From Pseudomonadales bacterium (GTDB taxonomy: Bacteria > Pseudomonadota > Gammaproteobacteria > Pseudomonadales > Azotimanducaceae): a DNA stretch of 64,000 nt. The position numbers and the translations under genes were made by a program. Positions 35,602-43,818 of this stretch are shown here, in pieces. Where the stretch lies: assembly GCA_028281885.1 (NCBI GenBank), contig JANQJA010000011.1, positions 62,001 through 126,000 on the forward strand, given 5' to 3'. The notes below the pieces were generated by a model. It saw only the letters and a list, made by a program, of their open reading frames with translations, had not been told where the DNA came from and ran no database searches. The stretch's first letter is position 1. Each line of letters starts with the position of its first letter.

Positions 35602-36670
35602 ACCGACCACCGAAGAGCAAATGATCGCGCAGATGCAGGACCTCGTTGAGAAGACGATCCAACGATCGATCAAGGGGGTGCAGTATGCCCAGAGCCAGAA
35701 GGTACAGGTGGGCCCGACCCCGAGGGACTGCTTGCTCGACAATGGTACCCTGCAACTCTATCGGTATCTGCCGATTTCCGACGAGGTTTATCGCGTGCCG
35801 GTGTTGCTGGTGATGGCAACGACCAATCGAGGATACCTGCTGGACCTGCTGCCTGGTCAAAGCCTGGTTGAGTATCTTCTGCAAGAAGGTTTCGATGTCT
35901 TCATGATCGACTGGGAGCCGCCGGTTGCTTCCGAGCGAGAGCTCGGTTTGAAAGACTATACCCAGGAGTTTATTCCTGCCTGTATCGAGAAGGTGCAGGC
36001 GGAGTCGGGTGAGCCTGATGTCAGTATCGTTGCCTATTGTATGGGCGGTGTATTGTCGCTGATCTATGCTGCCACCCATCCGGATGGCCCGCTCAAAAAC
36101 CTGGCCTGCATGACCACGCCGGTCGACTGGCATGAGATGGGACTGTTCCGTATCTGGACCGATTCCCGATTTCTGGATGTCGACAAGCTGGTTGAGACAC
36201 TGGGGAATATTCCGGAAGAGTTCGTTGCGAGCGCGTTTGAGATGCTGCGGCCGGCAGCCAGACCGGCAGGTCAATTGCGTGCCTGGAACAATCTGTGGAA
36301 CGATGATTTTGTTCGTTCCTACCGGGCCATCGATCGCTGGAGCAATGATTACCTGCCCCTGGCGGGTGAATATTATCGCGATACCGTCCGCGAATTGCTG
36401 TGGGAAAACAAGCTGTGCCGGGGTGAACTCGTGGTCGATGGAAAGCTGGCTGATCTGGCTCAGATCACCATTCCGGTGTTCAACGCCATGGCGCAGCACG
36501 ATCATATCTCACCGGTGGCGGCGGTCCGACCGTTGCTTGACCTGGTAGGGTCTCATGATCGTCACGAAGTGCTGCTCAAAGGAGGGCACGTCAGCCTGAT
36601 TGCGGGGCCCAACGCCGTGAACAGGCTCTGGCCCGAACTGAATGACTGGCTGGCGGCTCGATCGGCATGA
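35594..36670 (+). CDS. phaC: class III poly(3-hydroxyalkanoate) synthase PhaC
   Basis: A 358-residue polymerase that joins 3-hydroxyacyl-CoA units into PHA granules. Its length fits class III PhaC. The modified lipase box is VSIVAYCMGGVLSL with Cys149, Asp303 lies in AMAQHDHISPV, and His332 in LLKGGHVSLIAGP. These match the known triad spacing of Allochromatium PhaC (Cys149, Asp302, His331). The DVFMIDWEPP segment is also typical. It overlaps phaE upstream and a GNAT gene downstream by 4 bases. No phaA, phaB or phasin gene is in the window, so monomer supply must come from elsewhere. Confidence 0.92.
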   Translation: MTEPTTEEQMIAQMQDLVEKTIQRSIKGVQYAQSQKVQVGPTPRDCLLDNGTLQLYRYLPISDEVYRVPVLLVMATTNRGYLLDLLPGQSLVEYLLQEGFDVFMIDWEPPVASERELGLKDYTQEFIPACIEKVQAESGEPDVSIVAYCMGGVLSLIYAATHPDGPLKNLACMTTPVDWHEMGLFRIWTDSRFLDVDKLVETLGNIPEEFVASAFEMLRPAARPAGQLRAWNNLWNDDFVRSYRAIDRWSNDYLPLAGEYYRDTVRELLWENKLCRGELVVDGKLADLAQITIPVFNAMAQHDHISPVAAVRPLLDLVGSHDRHEVLLKGGHVSLIAGPNAVNRLWPELNDWLAARSA

Positions 36671-37254
36671 GTGACCTCGCAGACCGTTATCCCCTGGCGG
36701 TCACGCTGGGGGGTACAGAATTCCAGATCGACTTTCTGCGGGAGCCGACAGATAAGGCTGTGGTTGCATTCCATCAGGCGCTGCCGGAGCATGACCTGCT
36801 GTTTCTGGATCGGGACGTTCGTGAGCCCAGGGTGCTGGCCGCATGGCAGCGGCGGGTTGAGGCAGGGGATATTGTGAGCCTCGCTGCCTGGAGACAGGAT
36901 GAACTCGTTGGCACCACAGCGATATTCCGTGATCCGCAATCATGGTCAGCTCATGTTGGTGAGTTGCGAGTGCTTGTTGCGCCGGCATTGAGGGAGACCG
37001 GTCTGGGCCGCCAGCTGATCCAGCAGAGTTTCTTGCTTGGGCTGGACATGGGGCTGGAGAAGCTGACCGTTCGCATGACGCTGGATCAGGATCGAGCCAT
37101 GGTTGTTTTCGAAGAGCTGGGATTTCGACGCGAAGCCATGTTCAGGGATCACGTGCGGGACAAATATGGCGACACCCATGACCTGCTCGTTATGAGTCAC
37201 GACGTGCCGGGGTTTCGATCAAAAATGCAGGCGTTGGGTCTGGACGCGCTCTGA
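36667..37254 (+). CDS. GNAT-family N-acetyltransferase in the PHA operon
   Basis: A 195-residue GNAT acyl-CoA transferase. The acetyl-CoA pyrophosphate loop is in LRVLVAPALRETGLGRQLIQQSFLLG (R-x-x-G-x-G/A type: RETGLGRQL). The C-terminal beta-bulge region is VVFEELGFRREAMFRDHVRDKYGDTHDLLVMS, which is common in protein-acetylating or amine-acetylating members. Its ATG overlaps the phaC stop (ATGA), so it is translationally coupled to PHA synthase. A role in modifying PHA machinery is possible but unproven. It converges on a universal stress protein gene across a large inverted repeat. Confidence 0.85.
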   Translation: MSDLADRYPLAVTLGGTEFQIDFLREPTDKAVVAFHQALPEHDLLFLDRDVREPRVLAAWQRRVEAGDIVSLAAWRQDELVGTTAIFRDPQSWSAHVGELRVLVAPALRETGLGRQLIQQSFLLGLDMGLEKLTVRMTLDQDRAMVVFEELGFRREAMFRDHVRDKYGDTHDLLVMSHDVPGFRSKMQALGLDAL

Positions 37255-37255
37255 G

Positions 37256-37331
37256 CTAGCGCGCATATTGCACCAAATCACTTGTCCTGGTCGTCGTCTG
37301 GGTCAGGCATTTGGTGCAATGTCCGCGCTAG
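37256..37331. repeat. long imperfect inverted repeat between convergent genes
   Basis: The left arm is CTAGCGCG (37256-37263) plus TTGCACCAAAT (37268-37278). The right arm is ATTTGGTGCAA (37309-37319) plus CGCGCTAG (37324-37331). Nineteen paired bases are interrupted by a 4-base partly mismatched bulge, and the loop is 30 bases. It fills the whole gap between the GNAT and universal stress protein genes and includes the latter's stop codon. There is no T-tract. It could end transcription from both sides or protect mRNA ends. Confidence 0.6.
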
Positions 37332-38215
37332 TGCAGGACTTCTACATCGCATCTGGCGGTGTGAAGGATTTTCTCGGACGTATTTCCCATCACCATTCCC
37401 TTGGCTCCGTCGCGGTGGTGAGTGCCCATTACCAGAATCTCGGCACCGGTCTCCTCCACGGTTCGCTGAATTTCCACCTCTGCGTGACCTTCTCTCGTAT
37501 GCACTTGCTCGACGTCGATTTCGAGTTCTTCAACGATGGTTTCAACCTTGGCTGAAATTTCCTGGTGTACCTTGGTACGAACATGGTCGAAGTCGATCAC
37601 GATGGTAATGGGGCCAACCCAGTGTTCTACCGATGGGTAGATGTTGATGACGTGGAGACTGCCGTTCAGTGTCCTGGCGAGTTCTGCGCCGCGGCGCAGT
37701 ATCTTCCGGTTGAGTTCGAGGTCTTCGTCGGCAATGACATCAATCGAAGCAAGGACGATCGGTCGATCAACCCAGTTGATTGGTTTGACCAATAGTACCG
37801 GCGCGTCTGAGTGACGTAGCAGGTTCCAGTCTGCCGGTGTTCTGACTACTTCCCTGACCGGAAACTCGGTGGCCTTGACGATCAGGTCGGCATTGATCTG
37901 TTCCGCATGTTCGGTTACTCCCTGCCACTCGTATTTCTGCCATTGGCAGGTCGTCGTCAATTCAACATCCTGATCACGCAGGGGCGCCAGTAACTTCTCA
38001 AGGGCATTCCGGGCGGATTCGCAAAGGGAATCTCGGATTTCCTGGCGCGTCTTCTCGTCATGGATGGTCAGGTCCGCGTAGTCTGTATACACCAGAGTCA
38101 GTACATGAAGCCTGGCGCCGCCCTTCTGCGCCAGCGAGAACGCCTTGTCGAGGGCAATTTCTCCGCTCTCGGCATCGGTTACCACAACCAGAATGTTCTT
38201 GATGGATGAATTCAT
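37328..38215 (-). CDS. tandem universal stress protein (UspE-like)
   Basis: A 295-residue cytoplasmic protein with two UspA domains (about 1-145 and 150-295). The C-terminal domain carries the ATP-binding pattern G-2x-G-9x-G-S/T as MGTHHRDGAKGMVMGNTSEKI. The N-terminal domain lacks it (VKATEFPVREVVRTPADWNLLRHSDAPVLLVKP), as is common in UspE-type tandem proteins. Such proteins bind nucleotides and support survival under stress. A palindrome TCTTAAT-GG-ATTAAGA lies 49 bases upstream of its start. AAGGG is found just before the ATG on the minus strand. Confidence 0.92.
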   Translation of the reverse strand: MNSSIKNILVVVTDAESGEIALDKAFSLAQKGGARLHVLTLVYTDYADLTIHDEKTRQEIRDSLCESARNALEKLLAPLRDQDVELTTTCQWQKYEWQGVTEHAEQINADLIVKATEFPVREVVRTPADWNLLRHSDAPVLLVKPINWVDRPIVLASIDVIADEDLELNRKILRRGAELARTLNGSLHVINIYPSVEHWVGPITIVIDFDHVRTKVHQEISAKVETIVEELEIDVEQVHTREGHAEVEIQRTVEETGAEILVMGTHHRDGAKGMVMGNTSEKILHTARCDVEVLH

Positions 38216-38264
38216 CCCTTACCTCTGCAGACAATAAGCCCGGGTAGTCTAGCAAAAGGTAACG

Positions 38265-38280
38265 TCTTAATGGATTAAGA
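38265..38280 (-). promoter_or_regulatory. operator-like palindrome upstream of the universal stress protein gene
   Basis: TCTTAAT and ATTAAGA are perfect inverted repeats separated by GG, 49 bases before the ATG at 38215 and inside the likely promoter region. The regulator is unknown. Confidence 0.35.
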
Positions 38281-38306
38281 ACAGATATAGATGGGCGTGT
38301 ATGAGA

Positions 38307-38340
38307 CAGTGCCTGCTCGTTTCACAACGAACAGGCACTG
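38307..38340. repeat. strong stem-loop in the gene-free region
   Basis: CAGTGCCTGCTCGTT pairs with AACGAACAGGCACTG (one mismatch) around the tetraloop TCAC. It has no adjacent T-run on either strand, so it is not a standard intrinsic terminator. It could be part of a non-coding RNA or a 5' leader of the universal stress protein transcript. Confidence 0.55.
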
Positions 38341-38824
38341 CTGCTCTCTCACACAACGTGCCAACCGAAGCACGCATATGGGATATACCAAACTCTGTGC
38401 CAACCTCCTGCCGGCTTTAAAAGCCTTATAAAACAAAGAATTAGATTCATTCATCTCGAAAGGGGCCTGGTCGATAGAGGTGCGATTGCGAGATTTTCGC
38501 ACCATCCTATGACACTCGCGCCACAGGGGCGCCGGTCTGGCCGGCGGCGTTTGAGGCCAATTGAGGCGCCCCTTAGATAAACCGTCTGCACGGTATGGCT
38601 GCGGGTACAGGGACACTGTTGTCGGCAACGTACTGGCGTCGGGATCTCCTTCAACGACTGCTGATCCTGTGTCTTTGGGAAGGCCTTGTTTCTAATCGGG
38701 ACGGGCGAGCAGATTTGGAAGCCTGTCGTGTGGAGCGAAGGTCTTATTCTCGACCAGCAGTATATTTATCGTCAGGATGGATGATCTTCATACTGCGTTT
38801 ATGAAGGTGGGGTAGACTGGCTAC

Positions 38825-39949
38825 ATGATCAGTCGAAGACAGTTGCTCGGCAATTCTCTTGTTGCCCTGGCATCGGCGTCCGTGTTCCCGGTCGGCGCGA
38901 AGCCGACTTTGTCTGTTCGGGCGACGCGGACCCACTATGACAGTGTGCTCAACGCGACCCTGCCGACAGGCTGCGAGTTGCGTGCGGTGGCTCGCGTAGG
39001 CGAAGTCGTCGGTCGCTCGGGCTATCGCTGGCACGGGCTTCCCGATGGTGGCGCCTGTTTTGACCGGAGTGATGGCGGCTGGGTCTATGTATCGAACAGT
39101 GAACTTGGAGAAGGCAAGGGCGGGGTAGGTGCCATTCGTTTCGATCGACATGGCGAGATCATCGACGCCTATTCGATTCTGGAAGGTTCATCGCGAAACT
39201 GTGCCGGTGGCAGAACGCCGTGGGGAACCTGGCTTTCCTGTGAAGAGAATGGCGATGCCGGTCAGGTGTATGAGTGTGACCCCAACGGCGGCTCCGCTAT
39301 TCTCAGGCCTGGCCTTGGCGCCTGCAATCACGAGGCGGCAGCGGTGGATCCCCGCTCCCATCAGGTGTACCTGACCGAAGATATTACCGGCGGTTGCCTG
39401 TATCGTTTTTCTCCTGCCCGGAAACAGGACCTCAGCGAAGGAAAGCTGGAAGTGGCCGTGGTTGACGGCATGACCCTTCGGTGGGAGGGTCCGCTGGATG
39501 TGTTCAGTCGTGACGTGCCACTACGATATCAGTTGCCTCATGCGGCCCGTTTTCACGGCGGCGAAGGCATTGTCTATGCGAATCGCCATGTTTATTTCAC
39601 GACCAAGAAAGATAACCGGGTGTGGTCTCTTCATCTTGATACGGGCAGGCTGAGTGTGGTCTATGATGCCGCGCTCTATGATGAGCCGATACTGACGGGT
39701 GTCGACAATATCGAAGTGTCCCAGGATGGCGAGTTGCTGATTGCCGAGGATGGCGGCGACATGCAGATTGTTGTGCTGGATCGGAACTATCGCGCAGTGC
39801 CGCTGGTGACCCTGCACGACCAGGACGGATCGGAAATCGCGGGGCCGGCATTCACACCGGACGGGTCGCGGTTGCTGTTCTCATCCCAGCGTGGCCCGCG
39901 GGGAGAAGAGTATGGCGGCGTCACGTACGAGCTGACGATTCCTGGCTGA
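38825..39949 (+). CDS. PhoX/DUF839-family protein, Tat-exported
   Basis: A 374-residue protein resembling the PhoX (DUF839) phosphatase family, calcium/iron-dependent beta-propeller enzymes of the periplasm. The N-terminus has a Tat-type motif ISRRQLLGNSLVALASASV. Family motifs include SSRNCAGGRTPWGTWLSCEEN and GACNHEAAAVDPRSHQVYLTEDITGGCLYRFSP. Later propeller strands contain GVDNIEVSQDGELLIAEDGG and AFTPDGSRLLFSSQRGP. It is shorter than Pseudomonas or Vibrio PhoX (over 600 aa), so it belongs to the short DUF839 group, whose phosphatase activity is less certain. It could alternatively be a lipoprotein-like surface esterase. Confidence 0.85.
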   Translation: MISRRQLLGNSLVALASASVFPVGAKPTLSVRATRTHYDSVLNATLPTGCELRAVARVGEVVGRSGYRWHGLPDGGACFDRSDGGWVYVSNSELGEGKGGVGAIRFDRHGEIIDAYSILEGSSRNCAGGRTPWGTWLSCEENGDAGQVYECDPNGGSAILRPGLGACNHEAAAVDPRSHQVYLTEDITGGCLYRFSPARKQDLSEGKLEVAVVDGMTLRWEGPLDVFSRDVPLRYQLPHAARFHGGEGIVYANRHVYFTTKKDNRVWSLHLDTGRLSVVYDAALYDEPILTGVDNIEVSQDGELLIAEDGGDMQIVVLDRNYRAVPLVTLHDQDGSEIAGPAFTPDGSRLLFSSQRGPRGEEYGGVTYELTIPG

Positions 39950-39952
39950 CTT

Positions 39953-40222
39953 TCAATGGTAGACTGAACCTTCGTCGTCACGATGATTTTCCAGATCGGC
40001 GCCGGTCGCCTCGAACACTGCTGTTAAGGTTTCCTGCACGCAGGCGGGACAGATTCCTTCCCGGATCAGGTCTTCAACCAGGTAGCCGAAGACCTCGTAC
40101 AGATTGCGCCGGCCCTCACAGGATTCCTCGAGTCGCCAGAGAATATCCTTGATGTTCTGAAGGGCGAGCTCCGTGCGAGCTTCATCTGCCGTCATGTCTT
40201 CACTGGACTTATTCGATCCCAT
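39953..40222 (-). CDS. small hypothetical protein with CPAC motif
   Basis: An 89-residue acidic protein I cannot assign. It is mostly helical (ARTELALQNIKDILWRLEESCEG and NLYEVFGYLVEDLI), with cysteines at 35, 58 and 61. The segment EGICPACVQETL resembles the GICPDC sequence at the end of the adjacent sensor protein (40253-41482). That similarity and a spacing of 30 bases on the same strand suggest a functional link, perhaps a shared metal or redox site. It has no signal peptide. Confidence 0.65.
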   Translation of the reverse strand: MGSNKSSEDMTADEARTELALQNIKDILWRLEESCEGRRNLYEVFGYLVEDLIREGICPACVQETLTAVFEATGADLENHRDDEGSVYH

Positions 40223-40252
40223 CGCCGCTCCTGGTAAAAAAATGCCGCTCGA

Positions 40253-41482
40253 TTATCCGTCCCACCCCGGATAGAGGGCCTTGGCACAGTCCGGGCAGAT
40301 GCCGTGACTGAACTTGGCGTCCGAGTGGGAATCGATGAAGGTCTCGAGCTCATGCCATTGTCCATCATCGTCACGGATGTTCTTGCAGTTTGAACAGATT
40401 GGCAACATGCCTTCCAGCATTCTGACTTCCGACAATGCCTCCTGCAGCTCGACAATGAGCTGGTCCTGTCGCTCGGTCATGTTCACCCGTTCCGTGATGT
40501 CATGCAGCAGGATAATCCGGCCCGCGCTCTGGCCGGCGGGGCTGGTCAGTTTCGAAGTGTCGATTTCGAACAGTCGTTCGCCAGGTCCTAGCTTAATGGC
40601 TTTGTCAGAGGTCAGTCTATCGACAGGCAGGAGCCTTGAGATCGGTCGACCAAGAATGTCGGCTCGCTGTATGCCAAGCGCCTCCGCTGTGGCCTCGTTT
40701 AGGTCAATGATCGAGTCGCTCTCGTTCAGAATGATGACGCTGGTGTGAATCTGATCGAATACCAGTTTGTGGGCAACCGGTACGATATTCAGAAACCGGA
40801 ACATGCGCATGTTGATCATGACGAGGATCGAACCAGCCAGAAATGTGAGTGGTGTCGGATCGTATGGCGCGATCGGGTTGTTGCCGGTCACGAACAGGAT
40901 GTTCGTCACAAGAACAAGGACGATGATGCTTGCCAGGATGGTTGCTTGCCGCCGATAGCGCCCGGGCATCTCGGCAACGCCCCACACCATCACCAGGCCG
41001 CTGGCAGCCATCAGCAAGTAGGAACAGGCCATCCAGAAGTAAAAAGCAGGCCCGTAGACTTTGGTCAGGACAACAAAGCCGGAATCCAGTATGCCGATAC
41101 CGAACGCGGTATAGAGCAGGCCATGTGATGGAAAGGTCATCACGACTGCCAGCGTGATAAGGGAGGGGACCCAGATGACGGACTTCCAGAATGCGGGAAT
41201 CTTTACCTGCACATACTCGGCCACGAACACCAGCATCAAGACGGGACAAAGCACGATGCCAAGATACTCAACGCGCAGGCTCACCATCTTCCATGCGAGG
41301 TCAGTGTTGAAGAAACCGGAGACGTAACCGGCAATCCAGCAGGCGACGGCAATGGCGAAGATTGAAAACAGTCTGGCGCCTCTGACTGGTCTCATGCGCC
41401 AGGATGCGAAGGCGAGCAACAGTGCGACGATCAGGGCGATGAAATAGAGAAAGCCGAAGGATGTGAATTGCCAGGTCGTCAT
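40253..41482 (-). CDS. 7TM-PAS sensor with C-terminal zinc-ribbon-like motif
   Basis: A 409-residue membrane sensor. Residues 1-220 form about seven membrane segments of the histidine-kinase N-terminal 7TM type (FLYFIALIVALLLAFASW, ALVVMTFPSHG..., VLVTNILFVTGNNPIAPYDPTPLTFLAGSILVMINMRMFRF). A PAS domain follows (about 230-335: FDQIHTSVIILNESDSIIDLNEATAEALGIQRADILGRPISRLLPVDRL). A short coiled coil leads to a tail with Cys363, 366, 396 and 399 (CSNCKNIRDDDGQW ... GICPDC). There is no kinase, GGDEF or other output domain. This Cys4 tail is common at the end of sensor and response-regulator proteins and may bind zinc. Confidence 0.82.
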   Translation of the reverse strand: MTTWQFTSFGFLYFIALIVALLLAFASWRMRPVRGARLFSIFAIAVACWIAGYVSGFFNTDLAWKMVSLRVEYLGIVLCPVLMLVFVAEYVQVKIPAFWKSVIWVPSLITLAVVMTFPSHGLLYTAFGIGILDSGFVVLTKVYGPAFYFWMACSYLLMAASGLVMVWGVAEMPGRYRRQATILASIIVLVLVTNILFVTGNNPIAPYDPTPLTFLAGSILVMINMRMFRFLNIVPVAHKLVFDQIHTSVIILNESDSIIDLNEATAEALGIQRADILGRPISRLLPVDRLTSDKAIKLGPGERLFEIDTSKLTSPAGQSAGRIILLHDITERVNMTERQDQLIVELQEALSEVRMLEGMLPICSNCKNIRDDDGQWHELETFIDSHSDAKFSHGICPDCAKALYPGWDG

Positions 41483-41560
41483 CGAGCGCTGATGCCGCGA
41501 CTGCGGGTTCGATTGGATTTATACACAACGGGCAGGTCGGTGCAATGTTCAGTCAGGCGG

Positions 41561-43003
41561 CTACTTCCTGAATTGCAGAGAGGAATCATTCATTGCCACA
41601 GGTCCGAGATATTTCCGGTCCTTCAGGTAGCTCTGGTAGACCCGCCATGGTGGTGCCATACCCTGTGCGGGAAATCGATGAATGCCGCGTTTGACATAGC
41701 CAGAACTGAAATCGATAAACGCCGCCTGTGGCGATTCGCTGTCATCAGCACAAGGCCAGCAACTGCGGTAGCCTGCCCTGTCCATGTGGTTGATCAGTGC
41801 GCAGACAAATCTGCCAGTGAGATCGCTCTTCAGCGTCCAGGAGGCGTTGGTGTAGCCAAAACTCATCGCAAGGTTGGGTACTCCGCTTAGCATGACGCCG
41901 CGGTAGCTGAGCGTCTTGCCTGGGTCAATGAGGTTGCCGTCGACAGATACTGGAATGTCATCCAGCAGGCAGAGTTCGAGTCCCGTCGCGGTGACGATGA
42001 TGTCTGCAGGAAGCTCCTTCCCTGAAGTAAGCCGTATGCCATCGGTCGTGAAGTGATCGATGGTGTCTGTCTCGATGGTCACGGTTCCTGCATTGATCGC
42101 CTCGAACAGGTCACCATCGCGAACCAGGCAAAGGCGTTGTTCCCATGGGCCGTAGTTCGGGTTGAAATGTATTTCCGCATCGATATCTGGAATCTGTTGC
42201 TGGATGTGTCTCAGCAGAAGCCTTCGTGCGCGTTCGGGTCGGCTTCGGCAGAAATGGAACAGATAGGCGGTGAGCAGAATGTTACGCCAGCGAATCAACC
42301 AATAGGCAATCCGGTCCGGTAGCCAGCGGTACAACAATTCAGCCTGGGAGTCTTCCCCGGGCCGGGTCAGCATATAGGTGGGTGAGCGTTGCAGCATGGT
42401 GACCTGGGCAGCCGTTTCCGCTATCACCGGCACGATGGTGACCGCCGTAGCGCCGCTGCCGATTACCACGACACGTTTGTTGCGGTAATCCAGGTCTTGT
42501 GGCCAGTGCTGGGGATGGATGAGTTGGCCGCGGAAGTCTTCGCTGCCTTCGAAGGTGGGCGTGTAACCGGCGTCATAGCGATAGTACCCGGTGCACATGA
42601 ACAGGAACCGACAGTTGAAGCGGGTGGCCTGATTGCCATCAATCTGTACATCGACGGTCCAGTGACCCTGATCGCTGTCCCATTGCGCCGCCTGGATTCG
42701 ATGGTTGAGTCTGATCTTGTCCTGCAATCCCTCCTCCTCGATGGTCTCTTCCAGGTAGCTCAGGATCGAGGAGCCATCGGCGATCGACCTTGGGTGTTTC
42801 CATGGCTTGAAGCTGTAGCCCATGGTGTACATGTCGGAGTCGGAGCGAATTCCCGGATACCGGAACAGATCCCAGGTGCCGCCGATGTTGTCGCGTGCTT
42901 CGAGCACGATAAAAGACTGTTGTGGAGACTCGCGTTGCAGGTGGCAGGCGGCGCCGATGCCGGATATTCCGGCACCGACGACGATGACATCAAAGGATTC
43001 CAT
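41561..43003 (-). CDS. flavin-containing monooxygenase (Baeyer-Villiger type)
   Basis: A 480-residue FAD/NADPH monooxygenase. The N-terminal FAD motif is VIVVGAGISGIGAACHLQ. The BVMO/FMO fingerprint FxGxxxHxxxWP is present as FRGQLIHPQHWP. The NADPH motif follows as VVVIGSGATAVTIVPVI, and the late ATGxE element is IIVTATGLELCL. The wording around GTWDLFRYPGIRSDSDMYTMGYSFKPW is typical of group I BVMOs acting on ketones or steroids. It is cytoplasmic, in its own orientation behind a spermidine-synthase-like gene, and probably works in ketone or terpenoid oxidation. Confidence 0.92.
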   Translation of the reverse strand: MESFDVIVVGAGISGIGAACHLQRESPQQSFIVLEARDNIGGTWDLFRYPGIRSDSDMYTMGYSFKPWKHPRSIADGSSILSYLEETIEEEGLQDKIRLNHRIQAAQWDSDQGHWTVDVQIDGNQATRFNCRFLFMCTGYYRYDAGYTPTFEGSEDFRGQLIHPQHWPQDLDYRNKRVVVIGSGATAVTIVPVIAETAAQVTMLQRSPTYMLTRPGEDSQAELLYRWLPDRIAYWLIRWRNILLTAYLFHFCRSRPERARRLLLRHIQQQIPDIDAEIHFNPNYGPWEQRLCLVRDGDLFEAINAGTVTIETDTIDHFTTDGIRLTSGKELPADIIVTATGLELCLLDDIPVSVDGNLIDPGKTLSYRGVMLSGVPNLAMSFGYTNASWTLKSDLTGRFVCALINHMDRAGYRSCWPCADDSESPQAAFIDFSSGYVKRGIHRFPAQGMAPPWRVYQSYLKDRKYLGPVAMNDSSLQFRK

Positions 43004-43032
43004 ACCAGGTGCAGCTTTTCATTATCGGCAGT

Positions 43033-43791
43033 CTAGAACAACTGCCGTACCCGCAGCGACAGCTGATCCGCGGCGGCCTGGTTGCGCTGTCGCAGAGCGG
43101 TGAACAGGGATCGCCGATAACCCGGACCTACGGGGTCGCGATGCAGTGCCACGATGCCGTTTTCATAGTGTGGCCTTTGCAGTAGCACGGCGGATTTAAA
43201 CTGTGCCCGATACCAGGCTTCGTTGGCGGCAATCGAGTGTTTTGCCAGTTTCGCTGACAGGTGATTCTGGACCAGTGCACCCCGGTCGGTCAGTCTGCGG
43301 GCGAGCAGGGAATGCCATGCCTGATCGAGCCCCTCGGGTCGCTGTGGATCGTGGTCACTATCAATGTAAAGATCGTCGACGATGAGGTCGAACCGTCGAC
43401 GGGAGCGCCTGACCCATTGCCGTGCGTCTGCGCAAACCAGCTTTACGGCCGCCTGCCGACATTGAAAATGGTCTAGTGCGACACGCAGGTGAACGGGATC
43501 AATGTCAACGCCGACGATGCGTGCGGGCGCGATCATTCGATCGAGCAGATGCACCACTGCACCACCGCCGACGCCGAGTATCAATACGTTGGGCGCGGGT
43601 TTGTCGAGCAGCAGTCCGGGCAAGCCGAGCAGGTCCCATACGCCGCCAGGCAGATACCGCCCTGGATGATACTGGCTGTGGAAGGCGCCATTGGTGTAAA
43701 GGCGAAGAGAAGCGCCTGCGGATCGGACCTCGTAAGTCTTACCCCGGCATACGTGTTTCCACAGGACGACCATTATTTGCCATGCTAACAT
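43033..43791 (-). CDS. spermidine-synthase-like methyltransferase-fold protein
   Basis: A 252-residue Rossmann-fold protein of the polyamine synthase superfamily. The cofactor motif is VLILGVGGGAVVHLLDRM, followed by VGVDIDPVHLRVALDHF, a CADARQWV acidic position and a VDDLYIDSDHDPQRPEGLDQ active-site loop. It lacks the usual N-terminal beta-hairpin signature of true spermidine synthases, so it may be a methyltransferase or act on an unusual amine. I start at ATG 43791 with GGGGG a few bases upstream; Met at 43773 is possible. The 5' end lies close to the divergent glycosyltransferase gene. Confidence 0.8.
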   Translation of the reverse strand: MLAWQIMVVLWKHVCRGKTYEVRSAGASLRLYTNGAFHSQYHPGRYLPGGVWDLLGLPGLLLDKPAPNVLILGVGGGAVVHLLDRMIAPARIVGVDIDPVHLRVALDHFQCRQAAVKLVCADARQWVRRSRRRFDLIVDDLYIDSDHDPQRPEGLDQAWHSLLARRLTDRGALVQNHLSAKLAKHSIAANEAWYRAQFKSAVLLQRPHYENGIVALHRDPVGPGYRRSLFTALRQRNQAAADQLSLRVRQLF

Positions 43792-43818
43792 GGTTGCCCC
43801 CGGGGGGATTGGCTGGAT

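Larger units (their letters stand above)
38216..38824. other. 609-base gene-free region with several hairpins
   Basis: No convincing gene is seen here. The stretch contains four inverted repeats. The first is an operator-like dyad at 38265-38280. The second is a strong stem at 38307-38340 (15 pairs with one mismatch, 4-base loop TCAC). The third is GGTGCGA/TCGCACC at 38479-38503. The fourth is AGGGGCGCC/GGCGCCCCT at 38525-38573. Short reading frames on both strands lack ribosome sites and family resemblance. It may encode a structured RNA or be the remnant of a decayed gene. Confidence 0.5.

Noticed and set aside
35492-36505. 337-codon minus-strand open frame
   Set aside because: Antisense to phaC; the plus strand carries the full catalytic triad.
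38275-38628. Possible minus-strand gene in the gene-free region
   Set aside because: The product has no recognisable pattern, contains two hairpin-forming segments and lacks a ribosome site; kept as non-coding.
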